From NCBI RefSeq assembly GCF_019925205.1, contig NC_083565.1:32392241-32456240 (forward strand): DNA of 64,000 nucleotides, read 5' to 3'. This DNA is from Metopolophium dirhodum. Its lineage: Eukaryota; Arthropoda; Insecta; Hemiptera; Aphididae. The notes under the pieces were generated by a model. That model was not told where the DNA came from, made no database searches, and saw only the letters and a program-made list of their open reading frames with translations. How positions within the stretch are numbered: position 1 is the stretch's first letter; each line of letters begins with the position of its first letter. This document shows, one piece after another, positions 11,579-23,875 of this stretch. The translations under genes and the position numbers were made by a program.

Positions 11579-14304
11579 TACACCTCTCAAAATGGCACTG
11601 AGGGATCACACTTATGTCATCCCAGCCAATCATGAACAAGAAGCTGGTACTCCAAACATCCACCTACAAGATCACACATACACCCAACAGTTGCCTGTAG
11701 TTCAGATTCAGCCCCAACAGGAAGAAGATAGAGAAGCCCAAGAAGATGGACCAGCACCCGTTGAAGAAGAAGAAGCTCCAGTATATGATGAACAAGAAGA
11801 TAGACCAGCACCCGATGAAGAAGAAGCTCCAGGATATGATGAAGAACAACAACAAGATGGACCACAAGAACTTGTCATTGATGCAGAACCAAGAATATAC
11901 AGAATAATCCCCGGCATTAGACTCAACTCAAAATTTTATGTGGATAATTTGGGATTCAAATATTATCAAAAGAAGTTACTGGTGAATAGAATACGTTTAA
12001 TTTGTGAGCGACGAAAAAATCCCAGAGGTCCTTTGTGTCATGGTTCAGCATCAATCAGTAGAAATGAGAGGGACAACCGACTTTCTATTGTAACTCCTCA
12101 CAATCATGATCCAGAAGCAATTGACTTGGATGTACCATTCTTGAGGAACGCACTCGGTGAAAGAGCTGTGGATCGCACAATTACAACCCCATCACTTCGA
12201 GGTCTTTATAACAGTGAAATAATCAAGTAAGTTAATTAACTTAATTGTTATAGTTAAATACAAATATATAAATTATGCCAAATATTAATTTGTTATACTT
12301 TTGGTAGACATCCTCAAGCTGCTATAAACTATACATTCCTCCAGACACAATCGAGAGCGAAAAGGATGAGACAATCAAGACGTCCACAATTGCCTAGGGA
12401 CATCCATGAACTTTCAGAAATGTTGAGCGACCCCCGAAATGCAAATTACGCTTCTACATTTCAAATTCCTTCTTCAGCATTTTACAATCAAGAATTGATT
12501 GTAAATGGGGTGAGTGTAGGAGTTATTTTTTCAAACACTTCTGCTATTTACCGGTATCGTGAAGAGTTGGCTACAGTAGAGATGGTTGGAATAGATGGTA
12601 CATACAAGACAGTTCCACAAGTGCCGGGGGACTTGCGATGTCTTCTGACATTTCAAGTACTCTACAAAAGTGTAGTAAGCATTTCTGTTGATATTCGTTA
12701 TTACTGTTGTCATAATAGTCTAATAAATTGTTTTTTTTATAATTTAGGCATTTCCAATGGTCTATGTCCTTTTGGGGAGTGAGACGGAAGAGACATACTC
12801 AGCATTATTCACTGTCATCCGCAATATTCTACCACTGAATTATGATAGAATCCGTTTTGTTACTGATTATGAGCGTGCTCTTATGAATGCTGTCCAGCGA
12901 ATATTTCCAAACAGCGAATTGCTCTGCTGCTGGTTTCATTTTTCACAGGTAATATAAAATATTTTGTTATGATCATACCTGCGCCAGATAAACCTAATAA
13001 TATTATTTTAAATTTATATAATTGTTACAGTCAGTTGTTAGATATTGTCACCGAAAAGTTAATGGTGTCTTGAATTTGGTGAAGAGGCATGAAGTGGCAG
13101 CTCGTATTTTCAGAATGGTAAATTTGAGTTTTGTTTATAAGTAAATATTGTTGTATTTTAATTGTATTTTATATTTCAGGTATTAGCATTGCCTCATCTA
13201 CCTGCTGAAAGGGGTAATCCTGGGTGCCCTAATTTTTGTATGATGGATGGTTATCGTGTAATTGTCGAGTACACCGGACAATTTCCTGATATCAGTGAGG
13301 TTATGAGTCGTTTCCTGAGGGACTACATATTGGATTATTGGTTTGTGCAAATAGGTCCACAGCGTTTAAGCGTTTTTGGTCAAGATCACCGGACCAACAA
13401 TTACTTGGAATCATTCCATTCAACGTTGCTCACACAAATTGGACGCCACCCTAACATTTGGGATTTTCTTCGTGAGTCATCATAGTTTCACTTGACCATA
13501 CTGTGATCTCTATGTTGCATTATCCTATAAATGTTTGTGTTATATGTGGTATGTGTTTTATGTTTGTGTTGTTAGGTACATGTTTAACATAATCAACAGT
13601 GTAAGAACAATTCTTAAGAATAATATTGGTAAGTTCCATCAATATTTGTTTTTAATATAATATATAATTTGTTTTCTATTCGCTTTACTTGTTTATTATT
13701 GCCTTGACAAGCTTAACCTGGAATTGTAAAATTTAATTAATTCCCTTAGTTTTGAATCATTGATACAATTAGTTTCAATTTTGAGAAATTTAAATAATTA
13801 TTACTTAAAATACTAACTTGTGTGTAGATGTAGCATTATAAATATTAGTTGTGTGGTGAATATTTGTGCTTTATAAATAGTTTGCATGTTTTGTTAAATA
13901 TATATCACTTTTATTAGTATCTGTAGCTTGAAAACAAATTGTTTTAAACTATTTTTCTATCAATAATGTTATATTATTATAAATATTTTTTTTTTTCTTA
14001 AACAGAAAGACTGATTATTGTCGAAAATCAGTTCTTCATAGAATTTCAACAGCGCACAAATAACCTCACGGTAATTGTTTATTTTTTAATTTTTTGAATA
14101 AACATGATTTTTTGTTTATGTCAATTATATTTACTTTTTTAGATTAGAGATGGTACATCCAGAGCCGAAAGACAAAATACGACGCGGATAATAAGAGAAT
14201 CAGTACAACAACTAAACAGAGACGGTGACTTATTAATGTTTTTGAGGAGGACCGGTCACCGAAACGATGGCTATGTTCAAGAACAAATTGGACCTTACCC
14301 ATGA
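11579..14304 (+). CDS. FLYWCH zinc finger + MULE transposase-derived gene, eight exons
   Basis: Coding exons are 11592-12226, 12308-12674, 12748-12948, 13031-13117, 13180-13471, 13576-13628, 14006-14070 and 14143-14304, all with GT-AG introns; about 620 aa. The order of parts: an acidic Glu/Pro repeat region (about residues 45-95), a FLYWCH-type zinc finger ending in HNHDP (about 105-180), then a MULE DDE transposase core with Asp in VGIDGTYK, Asp in FVTDYERAL, the C-x2-H of CCWFHFSQ, and Glu in NNYLESFHS. MULE transposases cut and paste DNA; FLYWCH fingers bind DNA. Phases agree everywhere except between exons 5 and 6: exon 5 ends in phase 1 but exon 6 reads openly only after phase 2, so the direct splice stops after a few codons. 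Exons 6-8 keep an open, coding-looking frame. Either a one-base loss, a sequence error or an unusual splice. Could be a MULE transposon or a gene derived from one. Confidence 0.8.
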
Positions 14305-14994
14305 GTATGTTGTAACTTGTAAATACTAAATACCGTACATATTTTAATTATTTTAAATTACATTTTCTGGTTGTTCACTTATAAAAATATTGTACTTATC
14401 ATTGTTGGAAGTCTGTTATTGTTCATTGTTTTATTATTAAATAATGTAATTTATTAAGCTTATAGTTATTGAATTATTGTATTTATAAATGTATTATTAT
14501 TCAACCATGTTATTTAATAAGTTTGTTATTAGTAAAAAATCATCTTTGTTCAAAAGTATAATATAATTATTATGTTTCTCATAATCACTAATTGCAAAAT
14601 TAATAAACTAGCGTACACTACATATTACATAGTTTTTATACTACTAACTATGATTTAAAAATTAAAATGTTATGTTATTTGTATTAATATTGAACTCTAA
14701 AAGTCTAGATATTGGCAAATTTAATTTAAAGCATATCATTAAAAAAAATTTATACTGACTGTTTTCTACATTTTTTATTTGAGTGGTATAACTTAGTGAC
14801 CACACCACTAACTCAAACTTAAGGTTAGATCTAACCAAGGAAAAGTATAATATTTTTAATCGGAAAGAGTTATTGAATTTTAATAAAAAAAACTTTTTTC
14901 CTTAGAATTCTATCAAGATTAATTTTATTCCATATCATTTTTAGTTTTTAATTTTTTTTTTTTAAATGTTTGGTTTAATATTTTTTAAATTAAT

Positions 14995-15332
14995 TGTATT
15001 TCTGTTCAAAAATCCTAACATTTTGAAGGCTTTATTTACAATATAATTCATGTGTAAAGAAAAAGACACATTGTGATCAAATAAAATACCTAAATCTTTA
15101 CTAAAAGTAACTCTTGCTAATTTTAAATTATCAATATTAGGTATGGTTGAAATAGAATTTCTTGAGTGAGTAAAATATATAATATTACAATATTACACTT
15201 ATTGACATTTAGATTTGGGTAATTATCATGACTCAATTTACTAGTTTGTTTAAAATCAAATGCAATTTTATTGCGTCAATTATTGAAAATATTTTGGCAT
15301 CATCAGCAAATAAAAATAAGTGAACTGCTGTC
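14995..15332 (-). pseudogene. LINE reverse transcriptase fragment (Jockey/CR1-like)
   Basis: Read on the minus strand the segment contains the RT active-site motif LFADDAKIF followed by a stretch of helix-like residues with a stop, then in a shifted frame KDLGILFDHNVSFSLHMNYI and KAFKMLGFLNRN, which is the typical sequence after the catalytic motif in non-LTR reverse transcriptases. At least one stop and one frameshift separate the pieces, so it is a dead copy. Clade assignment is tentative. Confidence 0.7.
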
Positions 15333-15639
15333 AAAAAAATTATGCAGATAATTTAGTTATAAACATAAGTGGGCCCAAGTGTGAATCTTGTGGTCAATAG
15401 TGATCATTGCCCAGCTAATATAATCTAAATATTTTATTAATAATTATTTACACCATAACTTTACAATTATTTATTTACTATTGCAAACAAAACAAACATT
15501 GGCTATACATAGTTAAAAATAAATTAATTAATGTGTTTGCTCATCTTGTTTAAGCAAAGCTTGTGTTAGAGATGAGGAGTATGATTATACATACAATTTA
15601 AATTGGCATTAAAGTTATTTGAGAAAAGAGAAAAAACCA

Positions 15640-15925
15640 AAGAGTAATAATGGGGCAATGACAAACATAATTTACATATTAACAATAATTGCTCTTAAAG
15701 ATTAATTAGCTTAATAAGTACTTTATAACAATTTTAGAATTAGTTTTTTTAAGTTACGCTATTTAATGTTAAAATTTAGAGACCGGCACAACTCAATACT
15801 ACTATGTTTAAACTACTCCTATGCCCAAAGGACTTAATACACTTTGTTTTTGATTACATTAATTATTTTAATTCCCCATATTTCAATACCGAAAATATGA
15901 ATAGCCGGGGTTTATACAGGCAACT
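15640..15925 (-). pseudogene. Possible LINE C-terminal fragment
   Basis: On the minus strand a weak match to the region after the RT thumb is visible (FGIEIWG, then a stop-interrupted VLWA and a HSSIELCRSL-like stretch). The order relative to the fragment at 14,995-15,332 is reversed for one continuous minus-strand element, so this would be a separate copy. Weak evidence. Confidence 0.3.
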
Positions 15926-16284
15926 AGGCAATTTCTAATTGTTTTCTAATATATGAATTGTTTATGAAATAAAAAACATTGATTAGTTCTTCTATGATTG
16001 ATACAGTTTAAGAATAATTAATATTATTTTGTCATACAGTGGACCTTAAATACGGTAAACCTTAAAAACACATTATGTATTTCAATACACTGGCATACGG
16101 TTTTGAAGGTGTTTTGTACAGGCATCTCATCCTACAACACATCCTTCGCTATTTCGTATGTTCCTCTCAAACTATTGAATATATAAAAATGGTCTGCTCA
16201 TTCTCTCACATAATTTTTTATGAATTTTTGTCCAAAAACTAAATTTTTTAATTTTTATTATTACGTTTTCTATATATCCAACAG

Positions 16285-17600
16285 CAAAACCAAATCCTTT
16301 AATATTATTTCTATCCACCTAAAACCTTCAAAGATCGAAGCAGAAGCGTCTCTAGACCAGTTCCCAGTTTTTAAAAGTTTATTAACTCAATTATTAAGGA
16401 GGCAAGTGTTGAGTTCAAAATTTGAATTTTTCAAAAAAAAATTGGCGGGAAATTTTGTTTTGCAAATTTGTCAAACTTAAAATCGATACGCGGCTTTTCT
16501 TAGAACATAAATTTGATCTAGAGGTGTCACTGCGTTGAACCTTAAAGATTTGAAGAAGATACGACCAATATTGAAGATATTGAGTTTTCTCGAAACATTA
16601 CGATTTTGAAAAACCTTAAAAAAAACGAAATCCTTCAAAAAAAGTACTATCTTTATGAAACCTCCTAGTATTGAAACAGAAGCGTACCCAGATCATTTCC
16701 CAGCTGGTAAAAAAAATTTAACTCAATTATTAAGGAGGTAAATTATGTGTTCAAAATTTGAATTATTCAAAAAAAGAAATTGGCGGGAAATTTTCTTTCG
16801 TTAATTTTTCAACCTTAAGGTCGATACGCGACTTTTTCGAGAACAGAAATTTGATCTCGAGGGTTGACTGCTTCGATCCTTGAAGGTTTCATAACGATAG
16901 GACTTATATTGAATGATTTAGGTTTTCAATATAATACGAATTTGAAAAACCTATCTAAAAACCTAAATCCTTCAATAAAAGTCCTATCGTAATGAAACCT
17001 TCAAGGATCAAAGCAGAAGCGTACGTAGATCATTTGCCATCTGGTAAAAGTTTTTCTAACTCAAATATTAAGGGGGTAAATTACGTGTTCAAAATTTTGA
17101 AAAATTCAAAAAAGAAATTGGCGGGAAATTTTCTTTTGTCTATTTTTCAACCTTTAGGTCGATACACGACTTTTTCAAGAACAGAAATTGAATCTAGAGG
17201 GGTCACTGCATTATACCTCGAGGATTTCAAGACGATACGATCAATATTGAAGTTTTTAGGTTTTCTCGATATATTACGATTTTGAAAAAAAACAAATCCT
17301 TCAAAAAAAGTACTATCTTATTAAAACCTTCGAGGATCGCAGCAGAAACTTCCCTAGACTAGTTACCAGCTTTTAAAAGTTTATTAACTCAATTATTATA
17401 GGGGTAAATGTTGTGATAAAAATTTAAATTTAAAAAAAAAAATTTAGCGGGAAATTTTGTTTTGCCAATTTCTCAAATTTCAATACGAGAAGTAGCTTTT
17501 TTAAGAACAGAAATTTGATCTAGAGGTGTCACTGCATTGAACCTTAAAGATTTCAAGATGATACAACCCATATTGAAGGAGCTAGTATTTCAAAATGTAC
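16285..17600. repeat. Tandem repeat, ~338-bp unit, four copies
   Basis: Four copies share AACCTTC...GATCGAAGCAGAAGC, a GGCGGGAAATTTT core (at 16,444, 16,782, 17,120; AGCGGG variant near 17,446) and a GAGGTGTCACTGC-like block, giving spacings of 338, 338 and about 326 bp. Copies are diverged by small indels and substitutions. The open frames inside (16,220-16,480 and 16,992-17,285) are by-products of the repeat and not genes. Confidence 0.85.
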
Positions 17601-20152
17601 ATCAAATTTTGTATTATTAGCTCAAATATATGTATTAGAGTTAATTGACTTATTATTTTATAGGTTTTTTATAATTTATTCTTAAATGCCTATCGATTTA
17701 CATTAATAAATAATAAGCTACACGCCTACTAAAATAAGTGTGAAAAAAAAAGTTGAAAATAATTATTACTTAAAACGTTATACAGACGTATACCATAAGG
17801 AGACGTCTGGTTATACGAATAATTACATATTGCGTTTTTCAACTTTTTGCTACTCCGATTAAGGGCGAAATAATGGTCGTATGTACTTCAACCATAGAGC
17901 CTTTATGAATCATCGTACACCAAAAGACCAGAATCTCGAATTTCGTACTGATCAAACGAAAACTCAAAATCCAAAATACACGTAACTACGTAATTTTTTA
18001 AGTACAAAGAATACTTGAAAAATCATAACTTCCGAACCAAAAGTCGGATAACCTCGATCTTGGTACCCATCGATACGGCGCAAAGTCTTCTATAACGCCC
18101 GACCACAAAAACGGCTCGCCGCGCCCAAAATCCAAGTGTTCGTACCGAAAACCCCGAAAAACGCAAGTTTTAAATTTTCGAAGCCGCAAAAGACGGAGAA
18201 AAACGGCTCCTATGGTCTCGATACATGACGTCGAATTTAATCACCAACCTCCAAACTATATAAATCTCAAGTTTCAAAAACGTCGTACAAAAACTAAACC
18301 TTTTCCAAAATTCACCCAGGGGGGGGGGGTCCGACGCCCCTGATTCCGGGAGTACATTTTAGAAGGGCCTAAAACGAAACGTTTGGGAACTTAAAAGTAT
18401 AATATTATCTTATGTGAACGTCATCGACAACTTATAGATTTATTGAACTTTAAAAACTTTTACATATTTATACGTTAGTTCGCATTTGGTAATAACGCCA
18501 GTAACATACAACTTTCTATGTTAGTAGTTTTCCCAGAAGTAGTTACCTATTCATATAATCACATCGATAATAAATCTATTTAAGAGTGTTAAACATGAAC
18601 AATTGTTTATATAATTGATGAACTTTAAGTTTCTATCATCAACGTTTATGATGCACCTATACGTCCCGAAAACGATTATAACTAAATGTATTTTGTTATA
18701 ATACTATAATATGACATGTCTTGAAATTTACTAACGCTGGACAAGAGGCATAAACGTATAGTAAATTAGTAAATGACAGATGTATATTATAATATTAGGT
18801 ATGTACTCTATTCAGAACTATAGTGGTCGTTTATTTGTGGATAAGATTAATCCCACATAGGAGAACGAGAAATGGTGAAATCAAAATTATGCCGATGGAA
18901 AATTTTATGGAGATTCCATTTAAATGGTCAGTGTAACGAATTTTTCAGCTGTTAAATAGATAGATTTCAAAAAGCATAAAAAAACAAAAAAATTATACAA
19001 AGTTTGCTTTATCATAATAATCATAGATTTTAAATTATGATAACGAATTGTTAACATGTGTAACCACGATTCAGTTTATAGATGGTTACCACTTCAAATA
19101 TAAGCAAACAATAATTGAGGATATGTTCAATTCAAATGTAAACAATAATTATACCTTAATATTTTGATATTTTTTATTTAATTTATTAATTATTTAATTT
19201 TTTTAATTTTTAAGTAGGTTTTGTACAATAAGTCCATTGTTCACTATCGTGTGCAGTATACAAATTACAAATTTAAACAGTTCACCTCAAATGTTCGTAA
19301 GTCGTACATACATTTTAGCTACTAACCTGCTTGCGTATTCTGTAAATTTTATGTTATACAACAGTGTATTATTTCTAGGTATAATGTATCTACAAAGAAT
19401 TAAAACCATTTCAAAAACCAAGTCAGACTTAATATGCCATTTACAAGTTACAACAATCACATTCAAACCTTCATAACTCAAATCATGTAAGTTCTGTATA
19501 TAGTACTACAATTCCTAGAATGTATTACTTATTGGTTATGATACATCTGAAACAACTTAACAGATACATTAAAACGATGTTACAAAGTTGCAGTCAGATG
19601 TGGATTTAATACCTGAGGTTTTGTAATTGTTTAGGGCAGTATTCATAGCCTATGTCAAATAAGATTCATAAACTAGACTTTGGCCTAAGAAAAGAAATAG
19701 TATTACTTAAACTAAGGATGGTTGAGACCTACTTTAAGCATTGCTTTTAGGTTACTATCACACATTTTTATTTTTTAAATTATTTAAATTATCAAAATTA
19801 AATTAATTTAACTACTTAAGCAATACTTATTCTTAAGCATCAATTATATAGTATTGGTAAATGGTGATAGAGTTACCAATTAAAACGTTTATGTTGTTAT
19901 TTTTTTATTTTTCTCCATAAGGCATATTATATAATAATAAATAATACAAGTAAACGCTATATGTTCAAAACTATAACACAAGGATGTTTGCTATATTAAA
20001 ATGGAACAAACTATGTGTTGGCACTATGAATAATGTTGATTGGTTACTATTTTACTACATTGATTTTTAATAGTATGATATTGAACCATTAAATTATTAC
20101 AATTTTCAAAATAATTTAATTAATATAGTTGTTTTTTTTTTTTCAATTTTAG
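17601..20152. other. Non-coding stretch with dispersed repeat sequence
   Basis: 17,730-18,360 is less AT-rich, unspliced and stop-rich, and ends in a G-run followed by TCCGACGCCCCTGATTCC; I take it for a dispersed repeat. From 18,361 to 20,152 the sequence is AT-rich; overlapping opposite-strand frames at 19,237-19,481 carry no motif. Confidence 0.4.
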
Positions 20153-20357
20153 TCAGGAAGTTACAGTAACTGGTGTATGCATGTACCTACGCTATTTAAG
20201 AGATTGTTTGGAAAAACTTCTTATGAAAAAACTGTTTCCACTAACGGTTCCACATGGCGGTTTACGAGTAATGAACAAAATGGGCATCAAGCTTCAACTT
20301 CTAGATTCACCTTTGAAAAAATGTCAACATGGAGTTGTAAATACCGTTTCCGGATAA
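20153..20357 (+). CDS. Unidentified terminal coding exon
   Basis: A long T-run and AG at 20,151-20,152 form a strong acceptor. After one leftover base the frame starting at 20,154 reads 67 codons to TAA at 20,355, including MYLRYLRDCLEKLL, PHGGLRVMNKMGIKLQLLD and CQHGVVNTVSG; composition and helix-like patterning look like real protein. An AATAAA follows at 20,485. I do not recognise the family, and no upstream exon was found with confidence. The stop codon lies inside the left arm of the hairpin at 20,329-20,412, which suggests that a foldback insertion may have created the present C-terminus. A longer open frame in another phase (from 20,177) crosses the hairpin and is less convincing. Confidence 0.4.
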
Positions 20358-20412
20358 ATGCCGGTGTTTGTATTTGCCGGCATATATCCGGAAACTGTAT
20401 TTACAACTCCAT
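20329..20412. repeat. 84-bp near-perfect hairpin
   Basis: Left arm starts ATGGAGTTGTAAATACCG at 20,329; right arm ends with its complement at 20,412. About 36 bp pair with two mismatches around a 12-base loop. It could be a small foldback element or an RNA hairpin in the 3' end of a transcript. Confidence 0.85.
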
Positions 20413-20484
20413 TACATACTCCGCAACATAACATCTTGGTTTTTGCACAAATGCACTATTGTTGATCTTGACGATTGAAATATT

Positions 20485-20490
20485 AATAAA
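20485..20490 (+). terminator. Possible poly(A) signal
   Basis: AATAAA 128 bases after the stop of the candidate terminal exon at 20,153-20,357. Confidence 0.35.
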
Positions 20491-21541
20491 ATGAACAATA
20501 ATATTATAATATACTATTGTAAATGCTGATTATTGTCTATAGGTATCTATCACATATTACGACAATAACTAACAGTTAATAATCTGATATCTATAATAAT
20601 ATTGTGTTATATATGTATATGTTTTTTTGCTTCTATTTATTGATAAACTTAGACAAATAATATATATATTATATTTGTATTTTAAATTTCAACTATATAA
20701 TTTTTTTTTTAGTACATATATAAAATCTTAGTTTTATACTTCATAAATTACTTATGTTTGTATCTTATGTAACTATGTACCTTATACATAAAATATATAT
20801 AGAATTTAGGCAAGTAAATGCAATTTTTTAAGTTTTATATTGCTAATATTATATATTCTGATGAATTTACAATTGATATTAATAATATATGTATGTATGT
20901 ATGTATGTCAGTTTTTGAAACTGCATTTGAAACACACAACTGTTATTGGACATACAATTGATAGCATTACACCATATTCATCATATTGTTATTGGAAATG
21001 TATATCGCTCAATTGTGTATTTCTTTAAGTGTCGTTATGTCATTGCTTTGTAAAGGAGTACAAATGGAAACATAATATTATTTAATCAATAGTTAATCAA
21101 GAATAATCAAAATTATTATGAGTTTTGTGTTACAAAGATTCAACAGTGGTATCACATACAAACTATTTTTGAGCATTTAACTTGTAAATGTTTGTAAGTT
21201 TAGATGGGTATCTTCATTATTTGTTTTTTGTTTGGGACCCTACTTGGCTTTCATTAAATATTTATATTGATATAATGTATAAATACATCATTAATTAGCC
21301 AATTAGTACAGAAGTGCAGTATTACACAATTTTAATAATTATGATTCAATTCAACACTAGATGGTGTTGAATACTTTATTGTTTTAAATTAGTAAAAAAA
21401 TTAATTTATTTTGCTGTCTATTTATCAATAATATCAATAATTGTATACCTTTGTGGAATTTTTACTAAATTTGCATATTGTTTATTTTTAAAAATAAATC
21501 ATTATGTCATCATTCATCGTATAACTCACAATTATTTACAG

Positions 21542-21635
21542 ACTCATTATGTACTTATTATGCAGCTGCAGATGTGCACGAGAACCAAATTTACATATAA
21601 CGTAGTAATTTCAGCCGGATTGTCATCCACAAGCG
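21542..21635 (+). other. Possible small exon
   Basis: TTATTTACAG acceptor and GTAAGTAA donor bracket 94 bases that are open in one frame (THYVLIMQLQMC at the start). Nothing recognisable is encoded and no joining partner was identified. Confidence 0.2.
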
Positions 21636-21989
21636 GTAAGTAATTATAATACATTAAAATATTATTTTTTTGGTTACTTTACATTAATTTTTTAAAAGGG
21701 CCCATGCTGGAAACTCCGGCAGGGCCTCATATCTATCAAGTATCTACTAACGAATATAACTCGTGAGCGAGATTTTTCAAATTTGGAAATTTTCGGTCAC
21801 ATTTTTAAATTTTCAAACTCTACAATAATTATTGTATGTACAATAATTGTACAATAATATTTGAATTTTAAAATACATAAATTTGGGATGAAAATTGAAA
21901 TGTAATGGGAATTTTTATATTTCTAAGTTGGTACCCTTGCATTTTCGTTGGTCCCCGATCTCAGCGTTTATTCCATGATAAAAATCTGG

Positions 21990-22045
21990 ATTTGATAAGC
22001 TGTTATCTCGGGGGACCCAACTGCCCGATGCCCGTAAACATCGTT
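21990..22045. repeat. Inverted relative of the 8.6-kb GC-rich repeat
   Basis: Read on the minus strand, GGGCAGTTGGGTCCCCCGAG followed by ATAACAG closely matches GGGACAGTTGGGCCCCGTG-ATAAGAG at 8.6 kb, preceded in both by a GTTTAC/GTAAAC-ATCGGG-like stretch. Suggests a shared transposon terminus. Surrounding sequence 21,640-22,480 holds no gene. Confidence 0.45.
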
Positions 22046-22714
22046 ACAACAGTGTCACCGTAAGCAACATAAAATTGAAAAAACATTAATATTCAGTTTG
22101 TGGTCAATCTGGTGCTTGCATTCAATATGGCGGACTGTTTTTCAGGCGGCAGAAGTGTCCATTCTGATTTCACATATTCTGTGATATTATGCTCGACGCT
22201 CCGTGACGGACGACGGACGATGGTCGAAGCCCAAAGGAAAAATCTATGCTAATAATATCATGGAATAAAATCAACTCTTTACGTTGTATTCCATGATATC
22301 CACGAGACTTGTATCTTTTATCACGATAAACAATAGGTATTCAGTTGTTGTCGTTTATTGCAATTTGGAGGGCTTAAATAATAATAAATATTAAATATTA
22401 TACTAATAATACGCTATAATAATGAATGAGCGGTGTATTAAATAATCTAAGCCACGAGGTATCATAATTATTAGTTTTGTGGTTAACTAGTCTGTGCTTG
22501 TTTGTACATACTCCGTTTCACGGATTTTCTGTTGAATTTTTTTAAAATGTTTAACGTCGTGATTCGTACGCCATCTTACTTACGTGCCCGACGCTCTACG
22601 GGTTTAGCCTAATTTATTAGTGTTTGCGATCACACGTCGATTACCGATACTTAATATTTTTATCGTCGAACAATCTTTTTCGTCGCAGTCAACTCGGTCG
22701 ATTCATTGTCAAAA

Positions 22715-23290
22715 TATGAGTTCGGGTTTTCGTTTAATTGCGGGTGGAAAGCGCTCTACTGTACGTCTGGAGCGGATAGCTATGTCGTCGGACAACGGGA
22801 ATGCGTACGAGTTTACCCAGCCCGTTGGAAACGGCGGACTGCGCTCGCAACGAGATCGAGCGAATATGTTGCGAGTCTCTGTTCGAAATATTCAAAGCCG
22901 ACAGAGCCCTAAACGAGGACAACGACAGGGACACCATGTACAGCGGATCGCCATTCCCCATCAATGGCCGGAGTATTGCAATCGTCAAGGTTTAGGACCA
23001 CACAAGAATATAATGTTATAAGTACAGTACTGCGCATGGTGTACGTGGCACAATATATTAATAAGTGTCACAAGGAAAAGTCAGTTTCTCAAGTACTAAA
23101 AGAGCCATAGTGAATACTTTGGAAACATGTGCGAGGGGGTTAACGTCACATGGTGTGTCTGGTTTACGCACGGGACAACAAGTGTCCCTGGCACTATATA
23201 CATGACGTGCAGCAACGCTGAACGGCTCGACATATGGAATGAATCCAGGGGGTCCAAGACGACTGAAACCGAAATTAAACACGTAACGTC
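22715..23290 (+). pseudogene. Decayed ankyrin-gene copy 1
   Basis: The leader and first codons (CTGTACGTCTGGAGCGGAT then ATGTCGTCGG at 22,782) match the leader and start of the ankyrin-type gene at 44,195. Downstream, GTTGCGAGTCTCTGTTCG, AAAGCCGACAGAG and ACGACAGG-ACCATGTAC correspond to the N-terminal domain of that gene, but indels break the frame early. After a gap of about 130 bp the region 23,120-23,282 resumes with a corrupted repeat (CACGGGACAACAAGTGTCCC). No single frame survives, so it is a pseudogene that was copied together with its promoter-proximal sequence. Confidence 0.75.
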
Positions 23291-23524
23291 AAAAATAAAA
23301 CAGGTACATCTATTGTTTTATTAAAAAAATATGTGTTTATGTTCATTAATTTGTACATTAATGACATAATAAGCTGCGGCTTTAAATACTGATTACATAA
23401 TCATTATATATATATATGTTAATAATTATTATAAAGTACACAATGTCGCAATTGTATTGTGTGATTTTTTAAAAAATAACATGTATTATACTGATGTCCC
23501 ATAGATGTTGTCAATCTTTTTGAA

Positions 23525-23875
23525 AACAGCCGACTACGCTTGCAACGAGATTGTGTGTACCCAGTTTGACTTGATGGAAGCACCGGACTATGTTGCGAGT
23601 CGTTTGAAATATTAAAAACCGACTGAAACCTAAACGAGGACAACGACAGGAAGACCATGTTCAGCAGATCGCCATTCCCCATCAATGACCGGAGGTTTGG
23701 AAACATGTGCGAGGGGTCAGTGTCCCATGGTCACATGTCTAGTGTCTGGTTTAAGCACGGGACAACAAGTGTCCCTGGCACTACATGATTATGCATCAAC
23801 GCCGCGAGAAATGGCTCAGCAATATGGAATGAATCCAGATTCCAATACAACTGAAACCGAAATTGAACACTAACA
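23525..23875 (+). pseudogene. Decayed ankyrin-gene copy 2
   Basis: A second, further degraded relative of the gene at 44,195 and a close relative of copy 1: it shares CTTGCAACGAGAT, GATGGAAGCACCGGACTATG, AACGAGGACAACGACAGGA and the GGGACAACAAGTGTCCCTGG and GGAATGAATCCAG blocks. In-frame stops are frequent. Compared with copy 1 it retains the GTTTGACTTGATGGAAGC part which copy 1 lost, and it lacks copy 1's internal gap, so the two were independently eroded after a tandem duplication. Confidence 0.7.

Noticed and set aside
16220..17285. ORFs inside the 338-bp array
   Set aside because: They follow the repeat unit and change length with its indels.
17998..18189. Minus-strand 63-codon ORF
   Set aside because: Part of a dispersed non-coding repeat; no family resemblance.
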